A stretch of 64,000 nucleotides of DNA, from the NCBI GenBank assembly GCA_014281115.1, contig JACONQ010000012.1, forward strand, positions 1,302,001 through 1,366,000. The letters are read 5' to 3'. This stretch comes from Laburnicola sp. R22_1 (taxonomy: Eukaryota; Ascomycota; Dothideomycetes; Pleosporales; Didymosphaeriaceae). Made by a program: the position numbers and the translations under genes. This document shows positions 10,856 through 20,340 of this stretch, piece by piece (the stretch's first letter is position 1; every line of letters begins with the position of its first letter). The notes under the pieces were generated by a model. It saw only the letters and a program-made list of their open reading frames with translations. It did not search any database and had not been told where the DNA came from.

Positions 10856-11935
10856 ATGTCCAGAGCCTGGATCGACCGAGAGATGTGGAACTCAAACCAA
10901 GAAGGAAGCATTGCAGAGGAGTGGGTGGACGTCAAAGAGCGCAGGCACAGAAAGACCATACCGTCAAGGAAGACCATGTATCGGACAACCTTTCGACGTC
11001 CGCAAAGCCACCACCATGATATGCAATATTCGCCAGCTAGACAAGAACCACCGGCGACCTCGCTCCCAGATACGGAAAAAGTCCTCGAACAGATCCTATA
11101 CTGCTTCGTCCGTGGTATGCCGCAGCCTCTGGCAGAAGCGCTCGTCGAAGAAAGCATCCAGGCGCTCCGCGAAGATCAACATCTGATCGCGGTCTTAGAG
11201 CCTGACCACGCAAACGTACTGTGTTCATTCGAATCGTCAGTGCATGACTGGCTCCACCAAACAGCCTCCGGCATCCTCCTCGTCGATACGAACATCATCA
11301 GCACAATCCCCCCCGAAGCCTCCGGATCAACATTATGCTCTTTATTCTCAGCCCTCCTACCTCGCACCAACAGCATAACACTTTCTATCTTCCACAGAAG
11401 TCACAGAGCGCAAGCCGACCTACTAGCAGGCCCAACCGGCGTTCTACGCTCCATGATCATACAATTAGCCTCGCACCTCACAAACCTAGGACATCTAAAC
11501 AGCACCATACTCCACAACTGGACCACGGCTTCCAGCTCCTCGGAAGCGCCCAGTCTACACGCGATAAGCACCGCACTCCACACGCTGATCGCGCTCGTCC
11601 CTCCCCACATCACCATCCACTGCCTCATCGCCGACCTCAGCCCCGTCGACGTAGACGGCATCCTCGCCGACTTTGAAACCGTCATCGAATGTCTGCAACG
11701 CCTCGTTGATAGCGCCGCGCCTACGTTCAAGGTACTACTAGTAAGTGCGCCGGATTCCACAGACTATATCAAGGAGCAGCTTGAGGCGCCGAGTCTGGAG
11801 GCTTTTGGATCGCATCCTGACAGGGCTGAGGTACTCGGCGAGATGGTCATGAAGAGGTGTAACGTGGCTCCGGGCGGGGCGGTGAGGCTTGGTAGATGGT
11901 GGCGACCGCGCTCACGGGCGGGAGCTGGATATTGA
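10856..11935 (+). CDS. Hypothetical protein resembling a degenerate STAND/NACHT-like NTPase core
   Basis: Intronless frame of 359 codons from ATG 10856 to TGA 11935. After a basic, low-complexity first ~80 residues there is an alpha/beta domain. GPTGVLRSMIIQLASHL resembles the helix before the nucleotide-binding strand in fungal NACHT-like proteins. ITIHCLIADLSPVDVDG looks like a Walker B-type strand, and TFKVLLVSAPDSTDYIKEQL resembles the following sensor strand. I see no Walker A GxxxxGK[ST] motif. It may thus be a P-loop-less relative of fungal STAND proteins or a C-terminal piece that lost its sensor repeats. Function is not assignable; it is probably expressed, since the frame is long and intact. 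Confidence 0.6.
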   Translation: MSRAWIDREMWNSNQEGSIAEEWVDVKERRHRKTIPSRKTMYRTTFRRPQSHHHDMQYSPARQEPPATSLPDTEKVLEQILYCFVRGMPQPLAEALVEESIQALREDQHLIAVLEPDHANVLCSFESSVHDWLHQTASGILLVDTNIISTIPPEASGSTLCSLFSALLPRTNSITLSIFHRSHRAQADLLAGPTGVLRSMIIQLASHLTNLGHLNSTILHNWTTASSSSEAPSLHAISTALHTLIALVPPHITIHCLIADLSPVDVDGILADFETVIECLQRLVDSAAPTFKVLLVSAPDSTDYIKEQLEAPSLEAFGSHPDRAEVLGEMVMKRCNVAPGGAVRLGRWWRPRSRAGAGY

Positions 11936-12460
11936 TCGAGGGCTATGGGGAGTGGGGCGTTGGTGGTGGTAGATTCAATTTAGTGTTTTTATGCGTCTGT
12001 TCACGTGGGGAGCCATGTAGTTAGTCAAGGTGCAATGTGTGAGTCTTTCAGAAATAGGCACCGAGGGAGTCATAGTTATGGTGGCGCCTGCAAAGCTACC
12101 ACTAGTGTCATCACACGTCATGTCAACGCAAGCCTTCATACGACGGGAGGTAGAACAAAATACAGTCGAGGGATGCGTGTAGTTCCGCGTTACTGACCGA
12201 TAAAGCAGATTTCGAGGAGGCGTATCCATCTTCAGACTTGCAATCTGGGTCCTAAGGTAGGGCTCTTGAAGAAGCTGACAGTGTGCAGCCTGGAGGGACG
12301 CTGTCAGGGCAGGTACGAAAGCAAAAAAGAGTGAAGACCTCTGAATGGGGTATATTGGGCTCATATTGCGCCACAGACAATACAGTAACCTTTCAGCTTT
12401 TCCTAGACACACGCCAGAACGCCGCGTAAATGCTCTTCATACAAATCGTCAAGAAAGACC
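11936..12460. other. Convergent intergenic region
   Basis: 525 bp between two converging genes (STAND-like on +, MRT4 on -), expected to hold both 3' ends. A 145-codon minus-strand frame (11,975-12,412) lacks any recognisable motif and is not called. Confidence 0.4.
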
Positions 12461-13219
12461 TTATTCCTCCATCGCGCCGACCTCGGTTACAGATTCCGTA
12501 GCCGACGAATAGTACGCCTTCATGTCGACTTTGAAATCTGCCATGGCCACGCCAAACAGCTTCAACAGCGCCGTTTGGTGGCTGTTTAGGACCTGCCCCT
12601 CTTTGCAAACGGTGTACGGCCCATCGAGGATGACTTTGCCCTTCTCAAGCTTCGTGGGCATGCCCCACTTCCTGACTGTTGTCTCCTGGCTGTGCGGTAG
12701 CGGCACGTCGTCGTCTTCGAGCACTTCTCCGCCTCTTGAGCGTACAACGCCCGCGGGCACCGTGAAGGTCCGAGTGGCTTTGATGCCGGCACGCGCAAAG
12801 TCGGTTTGTGAGTAGGCGGAGAAGTACTCGAGGACCTCCGAGGGCTCGCGGTTGGTGAAGAAAAGACCGACGTTGCCTGCGAGGTAGGGCGACAGCTGCG
12901 AGAGGTTGGTGAGGTGCTCCTCGGCGGGCGTCTGGCCGAGCGCTTTCGCCATGACTTTGGTCTTGCCAAAGAATAACCTGGTGACGGTCAGTCTGAGCTC
13001 CCACAGAGCATGCGAGAGAGATGCGCACCGGCTGTCTGAGAACTCGGCGCGCACAGCCTTCAGGTACGAGTTGCGCATGTTCTCCACGGCGAAGACGAAG
13101 ATGTACTGGAAGGCATCGGCGGCTTCCTGGACATTGGCGAAGAGCTTCTGCGACAGCTCCTTGCCCTTCTTGTCCGTCTTGGACAGATGGACGACTTTGG
13201 CGCGCTTCGACTTGGGCAT
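12461..13219 (-). CDS. mrt4: Mrt4, ribosome assembly factor of the uL10/P0 family
   Basis: The minus-strand frame from ATG 13219 begins MPKSKRAKVVHLSKTDKKGK, the typical Mrt4 N-terminus. A 51-bp intron at 12978-13028 (GTGCGC to ACCAG, branch CTGAC) happens to be in frame and free of stops. Removing it turns FSDSR...LFFGKTKVM into the conserved FSDSRLFFGKTKVMAKALG and gives 235 residues, close to the family's usual length. Other family signatures are SPYLAGNVGLFFTNREPSEV, FTVPAGVV, MPTKLEKGKVILDGPYTVC and a C-terminal LLKLFGVAMADFKV. Mrt4 occupies the P0 site of nucleolar pre-60S particles and is later exchanged for P0. The gene is divergent from MDM10 over 201 bp. Confidence 0.95.
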   Translation of the reverse strand: MPKSKRAKVVHLSKTDKKGKELSQKLFANVQEAADAFQYIFVFAVENMRNSYLKAVRAEFSDSRCASLSHALWELRLTVTRLFFGKTKVMAKALGQTPAEEHLTNLSQLSPYLAGNVGLFFTNREPSEVLEYFSAYSQTDFARAGIKATRTFTVPAGVVRSRGGEVLEDDDVPLPHSQETTVRKWGMPTKLEKGKVILDGPYTVCKEGQVLNSHQTALLKLFGVAMADFKVDMKAYYSSATESVTEVGAMEE

Positions 13220-13420
13220 GTTGGCGTGCGGGTGTGGTGCTGCTTATCGATTGAAGGCGGCGCACAGAAGCAACAAAAAGTTCGATTTGGCTGCGTTTTT
13301 GGCGGGGAATTTCAGCAAGCGGCCTTGGCGCGGCCTCGGCTCAAGCCTCAAGCTTCGCGCGTCGGTGAGTTCTCCGCGACGACAGTGGACACACCGTAAT
13401 GACGCGCCGCGCACGAAGAC
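13220..13420. promoter_or_regulatory. Shared divergent promoter of MRT4 and MDM10
   Basis: Only 201 bp separate the two divergent start codons, so both promoters and leaders must lie here or overlap the genes. I see no TATA box or named factor site I would stand behind. The assignment rests on spacing alone. Confidence 0.6.
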
Positions 13421-14705
13421 ATGTTGGATTTTATGGAGAATGTGCAGAATGCATTCTATGAGGCCTCGCACTGGAACACCGACAACTCCTATGGCACCCT
13501 GAATGCAACCGCGCGAGGCAGGTCTCACTCGCCATATTCCGCCCGGCGTCCACACTGACTCTCTGCGCCAGCATTGCTCGATTTCCAGACACCCAAGGGC
13601 CTGCGACTGCAGATATCGTCCCTTTCCGCCCCCAACTTCGCGACATCCTACACTCTGGGCAATGTAGGAGTCGTGGATGGCTCGGTGTCTTATCTGTACT
13701 CGTCGCTACCGTTGCAACGGGAGTTGAAGAGCTCCGAGCTTGATCTGCACCATGTCATCAGAGGATATAGACAGCTGCGAGAGCTCCGCAAGCCTGACGA
13801 AGATTGGTGGTGGGAAGTATGGCACAGCGGGAAGCGCATAGACCGGAGGGGTACGCTCGTTGATGCCCGACATGCTGCAGCATGGCTGATGTAGCCCAGA
13901 TACTCTGCTCTATGGCCGCATTTTTCTGCCTCAGTCTCGGCTCGAAGCCTTATACCTCCGTCGCCTGACTCCGACGCGGCAGCTGCGGGTGTCCGCAGTT
14001 AGCGACTCGAATCTCAACAATGGCGGTACCATCCTCACGCTGCTGCAGAACGACGTGGGCAAATATAGTACCGAGTACATGTACAGCACCGACTCCGCTC
14101 TGATAGGCATACGAGGGCTCTACAACTTCGGGACCGACCCCAGGCTTGCACCCACGGAGCCTCTGACAGCTCAGCGGACAGTAGAACCAATGCACGGCCG
14201 GTTCAGCGCCGGAGCGGAGCTTTATTATGGACTGCTGAACAAGAGCGGAGGCATAAGCACCGGGTTACGTTTTACGACCTTGCCGAACCATACGGGGTTT
14301 CCGTATACCATGACACTTACCATGAATCCGTTAATGGGGAACCTCTCCTCGACTTATGCGGTTAAAGCAGGTCCCAACCTCGCTCTCTCCTCTCGGTTTG
14401 ATTTCAATTTCTACTCCTACGAAAGTGACCTGCAGCTCGGCTGCGAATTGTGGCGACGCCGTCGCAACACCGACGTGGAATGGGCGGCTAAGAAGCTGCG
14501 CTCCGACTGGGATCGGCCAACGACTGCACCCGATGATGATGTTTCCGGCATCTTGAAAGCCCGCGTCGACCAGGAATGGCGCATTGGGGTGCTGTGGGAG
14601 GGCAGGATCAAGGAACTGCTGTTCACCCTTGGCGCCAGCCTCGACCTTAAAAAGAGAGAACAAGTATTGCGGGCTGTCGGTATCGAACTGCAGTACTCCT
14701 CGTGA
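13421..14705 (+). CDS. mdm10: Mdm10, mitochondrial outer-membrane beta-barrel (ERMES and SAM)
   Basis: Three exons (13421-13517, 13572-13850, 13900-14705) sum to 1,182 bases, 393 residues. The start MLDFMENVQNAFYEASHWN is the family's N-terminus. Later landmarks are ALLDFQTPKGL, FATSYTLGNVGVVDGSVSYL, DTLLYGRIFLPQSRLEALYL, LNNGGTILTLLQNDVGKYST, ELYYGLLNKSGGISTGLRF and a C-terminal VGIELQYSS, the aromatic/hydrophobic strand typical of barrel signals. Intron 1 has a GC donor (GAG|GCAGGT, 13518-13571, branch CTGAC); intron 2 is GTACGC to CCCAG (13851-13899). Mdm10 tethers ER and mitochondria in ERMES and helps assemble Tom40. At 393 residues it is somewhat shorter than yeast Mdm10 but matches compact filamentous forms. 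Confidence 0.95.
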
Positions 14706-16956
14706 CGAAAACGTAACCACGTCACTGGGGTATCGCTTATCGGTGCTGCAGATTTCACCGCATGTTGTGGGCTGTGACCGGCCACGGAACATGCCTACAT
14801 CATGACATGGCAGAAACCAACGAACTGTTTCGAGACGATTCTCAAAACGTGTTCTAAGTTCCATTGTTGATTGTTCGTGTGACGTGTCTTTGGTGGCCGC
14901 TACACTGAAAAGACTATAATGATCAATGCGGGTGGATATAAGATGACATCGATGTGTCTCGATCTATGCGCTGGATCCCTGCGGGTTACAGGCAGCTTGT
15001 GTTCGCGGGATTCAGAGGGGGCCATTATGCTGAAACATGGTGGGGGAGGGATGTCCGGCAGACTTGGGGCCGCTTCTGCAGTTGTCTGGTGCCGGCGGCA
15101 CCATACTGCGACAAGCTGTTCCAGACTTCCTTTACGGCAGCGGAAGGGCGCTTTTGAGGCCAGAGGACGGCGCGGGACGCGTGTGCAGTGAAAGGAATAC
15201 TCCACTCTTTCGTGGCCTGGCGAGCAGCCACGGCTGTCGCTCGACTGTAGAGTCGAGCTGTAGAGTCGAGCAAGAGAGACGGAGACGCCAGGGTCAATGA
15301 ACGACTGGGTTCTGGGTTGTGGTGCCGCCTGAATTAGCCTTACGATAGGGTTAGCCCTCGGACAGGGTGCAGTAGCATCATGTACTACGAATTGACAGGT
15401 GTGAAGCGACTGGACACGGGTTCGTGGTCATACCGCTACCCGCAGCTTGACAGAGTCGACGATGTTGAAGAAGTTTACTGCTGTGCAGAGCACGTCGCGT
15501 AAGGTTACCAATCGGGCGTGATGGAACGGAAAGGGCGTCAGCGCTCGGTCTCTCGTTTCGCCGCGATCAGCGACGGGGTGTCGCGCACTGATGCCGCGAT
15601 AGCGATCCGGGATGGGCACCCGGACCAGAGTGGCAGAGTCAGCAACGGACAACCCCTCCACTGCTGGGCGCAGACGATGCAACAGCCAGAGATGCGCGTG
15701 CCGCTGTGAATGGCTTGGCGAGAGGCCGTCCTTGGAAGCGGTCACACTGCAGGATCCATTCCGGTGGATGAGGTTGCCGTCACTGAACGGCGATGAGGGG
15801 AGCGGCTCCTCGTGCTCGCCAGCATGATCCACGGAGCGGTGGACAAAGCGAGCCTTCTCGAACGACGATGAGCTCTTTTCAGTTATGCGTCTCCCAGCGC
15901 CCGTGCGGGCCCGGGCGGGCATTGTGCCGGGGTCAAAGCGGAGGCCAGCGTTTGTGCCCGGGGGAGGACTCTGGAGGACCGTCGCGGAAGTCTCCTGAGG
16001 ACTGGCATCGAAGAGCTCTTTGGCACGGCGGCACCGCCTTCCCCCACCCTGTCGCCCAGCCGTGGGCACGCTGCGGTTGCGTTGCAGGGGGCGACTCCGA
16101 CGGGCGTCCTGCTGCCACTCAGCTCTGTGCTGCAGGCCGTTTGCGCGGGCGGCCCGCCAGCCTCCAGGCACGCCTTTGTGTCTGCCACAAAACGCAGAGA
16201 AACATCGACGGAAGGTGGGCACAAAGGTGCTAGCACCGTGGAATGCGTGCTGAGACATGAAGCCGCTCACGCCAGGCCGTGGTGGGTCGCCGATGTGCTA
16301 GGATGGTCGATATGTGCCCGTGCTCACCCGCGCTAGAACCGGCCGGCGTGTCGAGCGTCCGTCCCAGCTGGGCTTAGCGGCCCCCATTCGCGCCTTCCCC
16401 CTACGTTGCTGGCTTGAAGGCCCCTTCCCCTAATCTCCCCTTCCTCCCTCACCAAGTCACTCATTTACACCCGCCCGAGCTCCCAACCGGATTTCGCATC
16501 GTCACCTCTCCCGGTGCGATCTTCGTGACGTTCCCTTTTGTTGTGCTTCTGCGAAGAGCTGCCACTCCTTTCGGCCTTCGCCCACGTTCCTTTCCATCCC
16601 TCCTCTTAGGCTCTGCCGTCCACTCCTTAGGATTCCCTCCAACCCACTCTTCTCCGCCCTGCGCATCGCCTCCGGCCGATCCACTTGAACCTCTGCTCCC
16701 GGTAGCAGCTTCTTTCCTTGACCTCATACCGCGCGTCTGGACCGTGTTTCCCACCCCGAGACTCGCACCGGTCCTCGCGCTCCCAGAGCATTGATCGCGT
16801 CAACAGCCTCCGGAGCGCTCCATCTATTCGCATACCCATCACTATTGCTTGGAACTATTATTCACGACACCTAACGACAATCGAATAGACGGCCTTCCGG
16901 TCGAACTTTCTCTTCCCGTATCCGACACCAGGCCGCCCGAAACCCGAGCAATAAAC
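14706..16956. other. Long intergenic region and leader of the homeobox gene
   Basis: 2.25 kb without a supportable gene. A 13-bp unit (CTGTAGAGTCGAG) is tandemly duplicated at 15,245-15,270. A minus-strand frame of about 276 codons (ATG 16,258 down to 15,428) is Arg/Ser-rich with no recognised domain and looks like chance openness in GC-rich DNA. From about 16,390 to 16,850 the plus strand is strongly pyrimidine-rich, as in many fungal promoter and 5' leader regions. This suggests the homeobox gene has a long 5' leader. Confidence 0.45.
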
Positions 16957-18806
16957 ATGCAGTCGCCCGAGGAGACGACCATGGCTTCGCCTACCGCTTC
17001 AGTGTCTACCCCCACGCACAGCTCTGGGCCGCGCCGACCGCCGAGGAAAAGCACCCTCACCCAGCAGCAGAAGAACCAGAAGAGGCAGCGCGCGACGCAG
17101 GACCAGCTGGTGACATTGGAGGTCGAGTTCAATAAGAACCCTACCCCTACCGCCGCGACTCGGGAGAGGATAGCGCAGGAGATCAATATGACAGAGCGCT
17201 CTGTGCAAATCTGGTTCCAGAACAGGTACGGATAAGGTCGCCAGCTTTGTTCGCCGTCAGCTAATGATTGTTTAGACGTGCGAAAATAAAGAACATAGCG
17301 AAGAAGAGCATCGAGAATGGAGACGACTGTAATGACATCCCGGAGTCGATGCGACGCTACTTGGCACTCCAGGCAATGGAGTCAGGCAAATCGATAGGGA
17401 CCAGCTTCCTTGGCCGCGCTGGTGGATCGATGGCTCCGTATGGCAGTGGCATGTTGCTCAACACGGACACAAGCTCTTCCAAAGTCGGTGAGTTTTAGCT
17501 CTGGTTGAAACATTGAATCGCAAACAGACGCAACTAACACTACTCAGTTATCCACCATTTTGCGTGTCGCTCTCTAAGCATTGGCTCCTGGCGCCGAGTG
17601 GGCCAAAGTGCGATGGATCTGGTGATATTCTATTCACCCGAAAAGGGCTGCGTCACATACTACATCAACAATGACTCCGCCGGATACAAGATCGAATACC
17701 CATTCTCGTACATCAAAAACATCACCTTGGAGAGTGGTGACATGAACGGCAATGCTGAGGGCGCATCACAACGACCCGGGGGACTCATCGTTGAACTAAA
17801 CCGGCCTCCGAATTTCTTCATGGACTCGACTGCATCTGGAGGATTTTTCCAATGCGGCGACTTCACCGAGGAGCAGCAGGCTTCCACGATCATGGTCCAT
17901 CACTTAGGCGGCCACCCGAAGGTCCTGAGCGGGCAGCTCGCGAAGTTGGTTTCGATGGAGTCGTTTCAAAACCGACACAATGTCTATGATCCCAACGCTC
18001 TCGCAGTGTCGGCGCCTGTATCCCCGATTAACCACCGTCCGGCTTCGCAACCCAATCACATGCAGCATCCCCACCTGGGACATGGGTTCCATGATTCTCC
18101 GTTTGCACCTGGCGGTTTCCAAGCTCGTGGTCACAAGCGCCAGCGCAGTCGCTCTGTGCCTGCTGCGGTTGACTTTTCGCTTGTCCGCAACCCAATGCCT
18201 TCATTTTTGATTCAATCGGAGCCATCCCCCTACACGCCAAATCCTGAGATCTTCGCTCCGGTGCCCCAGAGTGCGGCGGGTCCGATTGGACCAAATCTCA
18301 GCATCGATACCTCGGCTGGGTACAGCATGGAATACCGCCAATATCCCATGTCTGCTACCACAGCCAACTCTCCGTCCGAATACGGCACCCCGGCATTCTT
18401 CACGTCCGGTCCCCGAACTGAGAGTGTGCCTGCATCGTCATTTGGCCATCAATACAACATTCCTCCCTATATGCACACTCCTATGGGGCCTCCTCCCCAT
18501 TCCGGTCCCATCACTTCGCCCATGCCAGCGATGGGACACCCGGACCCGATCATTGCCAATCAATCTCCACCGCTGAGTTCGTTCGGCCGGTCAAGCTCAG
18601 CTGACGTGTATCAAATGGCTCACGAGAACGGCATGTCAGAGGAAGCACTTCAGATGACTGACATGTACGCGAAACAGAATTTGAACCTTCCATTCCGGTC
18701 TCCGTTGATGGAGGAACACGTGGATGACTTGGACATGCAGAATCTGGTATCTTTCGGCACGATAGATCCAGCCAGTTTGTCACCTGAGAATCACCATATG
18801 CAATGA
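16957..18806 (+). CDS. htf1: Homeobox transcription factor, Htf1/MoHOX2-like
   Basis: Exons 16957-17225, 17276-17487 and 17548-18806 give 1,740 bases, 579 residues, starting [16 protein letters not shown]. Intron 1 (50 bp, GTACGG to TTTAG) falls inside the recognition helix and splits WFQNR|RAKIK. Intron 2 (60 bp, GTGAGT to CTCAG, branch CTAAC) joins SSKV to [15 protein letters not shown]. The homeodomain spans about residues 37-95 ([33 protein letters not shown]). A conserved downstream domain follows ([53 protein letters not shown]), then a long Pro/Ser/Met-rich tail. In rice blast and Fusarium the protein with this domain pair (Htf1/MoHOX2) is needed for conidiogenesis, so a nuclear regulator of asexual sporulation is likely. 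The exact orthology is my recollection of the family. Upstream in-frame codons lack an ATG, which fixes the start. Confidence 0.85.
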
Positions 18807-19745
18807 GGCACCTCCATGTCTCTATCCCTACGGTCCAATTCATCATATACCCGGCAATTGCCAGTTTGAGCACACCCTGCTTAGCGCGCACACGGTTTCC
18901 CTCGAAAGAGGCGGAACCGACTGCGGCCCTGGCCTGCATTTCACCCGCCATACATAATACTGCTTGCTTATTGTTTACATAATGTGGCACTTACAGTTCG
19001 AAATACTGCGTTTTTCTCTCTCGGCTTTTTTTCATTCGGTTTTGTTTTTCTCTTTGCGAGCACAGCACTGGGGTTTTCTCCACTTTACACCGCGGAACGC
19101 GAACTGAACGAACATCTTACAGCAGAGGGTTCTACGGCGTTGCACGGTTGGGCAGTGGTGCGGATCAACTTTCCATACAGACAGCGGACTGGTAGAAGCT
19201 GCGTGGTGGCCTCGAAAGAGGGGCCGCGACTTGTGGACAGGTTCAAGAATTTTGATTTGAGGTGTGGGCAATGTGCTTTTGTTTCTGTTTCTATCTTGTT
19301 GGTTTGCTGGAAGTGTTTTTGCTTTTGAACTGGTTCATGTCTGCGAATTCTTTTTTCGTTTGTCAACAGGTTTAGGGGAGAGGTGGGAGGAGGATCTTGA
19401 GGGTCTCGGGTGAGCATTGCGGATGCATAGCCGCTGGGCGGACTGAAGAGTTTTCTACTAGGGTACAAGGTTAACTGTTCCGAGTCTTCCGATTTAGAAA
19501 TAAGAGACATGATGATTTCAACAATGGGTGCCTTGTGCTTTGTTGTGCTGTGTTTGTCCTGTGCGTTGATGGTGCGGCGCCCGACGAGTGGCTGATGCTC
19601 GTACGAAGTCAGAAGTCGAGTCGTCGGTCGCGGTTGGGGCAGGGATCTCCCAGCAGGCGAAGGGTCAGCGTGCAAAGCCGAATGCATCGGCGAGACTACA
19701 TGGCACGTATCAATCTGCTGCGCAGCACGCATCCCTAACTATACA
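18807..19745. other. 3' flank of the homeobox gene up to the isochore edge
   Basis: About 940 bp of normal composition with no supportable gene. Open frames on both strands (for example 19,085-19,732 on -) carry no known motif, and the plus-strand frame from 18,984 lacks an ATG. Composition changes abruptly at about 19,740-19,760. Confidence 0.5.
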
Positions 19746-19795
19746 TCAGGAAAATTTTTCATTTTAGCTTAGCGCAATTTTGCTTAAACGTGCGT

Positions 19796-19945
19796 AAATA
19801 TGCGTAGGCATGCGTAAACCTGCCTAAATATGCAAGTATATATAGGCATGCGTAGTTATATATAAACCTGCCTAAATATATAAGCATATATAAATATATG
19901 TAGGCATGCGCAAACCTACCTAAATATATAAGTATACCCAAATAT
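19796..19945. repeat. Tandem repeat at the isochore boundary
   Basis: A unit beginning TAGGCATGCG and containing AAACCTGCCTAAATATA recurs about three times with variable AT spacers. It contains the palindrome GCATGC and a near-inverted pair (TAGGCATG / CCTGCCTA). A 60-codon minus-strand frame here merely reflects the repeat. It marks the first bases of the AT-rich domain. Confidence 0.65.
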
Positions 19946-20009
19946 ACTTAAGTAAATATATAAATATATAATATTATAAGAAAGTATATATAAATCTAGA
20001 TTATATAAT

Positions 20010-20340
20010 ACTTAACTCTAAATTACTATAACTTACTATATCCTAGTAATAGTTATAATTCTATCCAAATATATATATGTTTAATTCTAAATTACTATAA
20101 TTTACTATATTATAGTACTAGTTATAACTCTTTTACTACGCCCTATATTAATTCTAAATTGCTATAACTTACTACGTCCTAGTAATAGTTATAATTCTAT
20201 CTAAATGCGTATATATTTAATTCTAAATTACTATAATTTATTATATTATAGTACTAGTTATAACTCCTTTTACTACGCCCTATATTAATTCTAAATTGCT
20301 ATAACTTACTATATTCTAGTAATAATTATAATTTACTCTA
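20010..20340. repeat. Short satellite at the edge of copy A
   Basis: Roughly 70-75 bp units of the form AATTCTAAATTACTATAACT, then TAGTAATAGTTATAATT and a spacer, recur about four to five times. The same array opens copy B at 27,340-27,770. Confidence 0.7.

Noticed and set aside
15428..16258. Minus-strand open frame of about 276 codons upstream of the homeobox gene
   Set aside because: Arg/Ser-rich composition, no recognisable domain, and overlapping open frames on the other strand; best explained as chance openness in GC-rich leader or promoter DNA.
18984..19328. 114-codon plus-strand frame with hydrophobic start
   Set aside because: Begins at GTG rather than ATG, is matched by an equally open antisense frame, and lies in the 3' flank of the homeobox gene.
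19759..19941. 60-codon minus-strand frame (repeated YLGRF motif)
   Set aside because: It is a translation of the boundary tandem repeat, with no start context or independent support.
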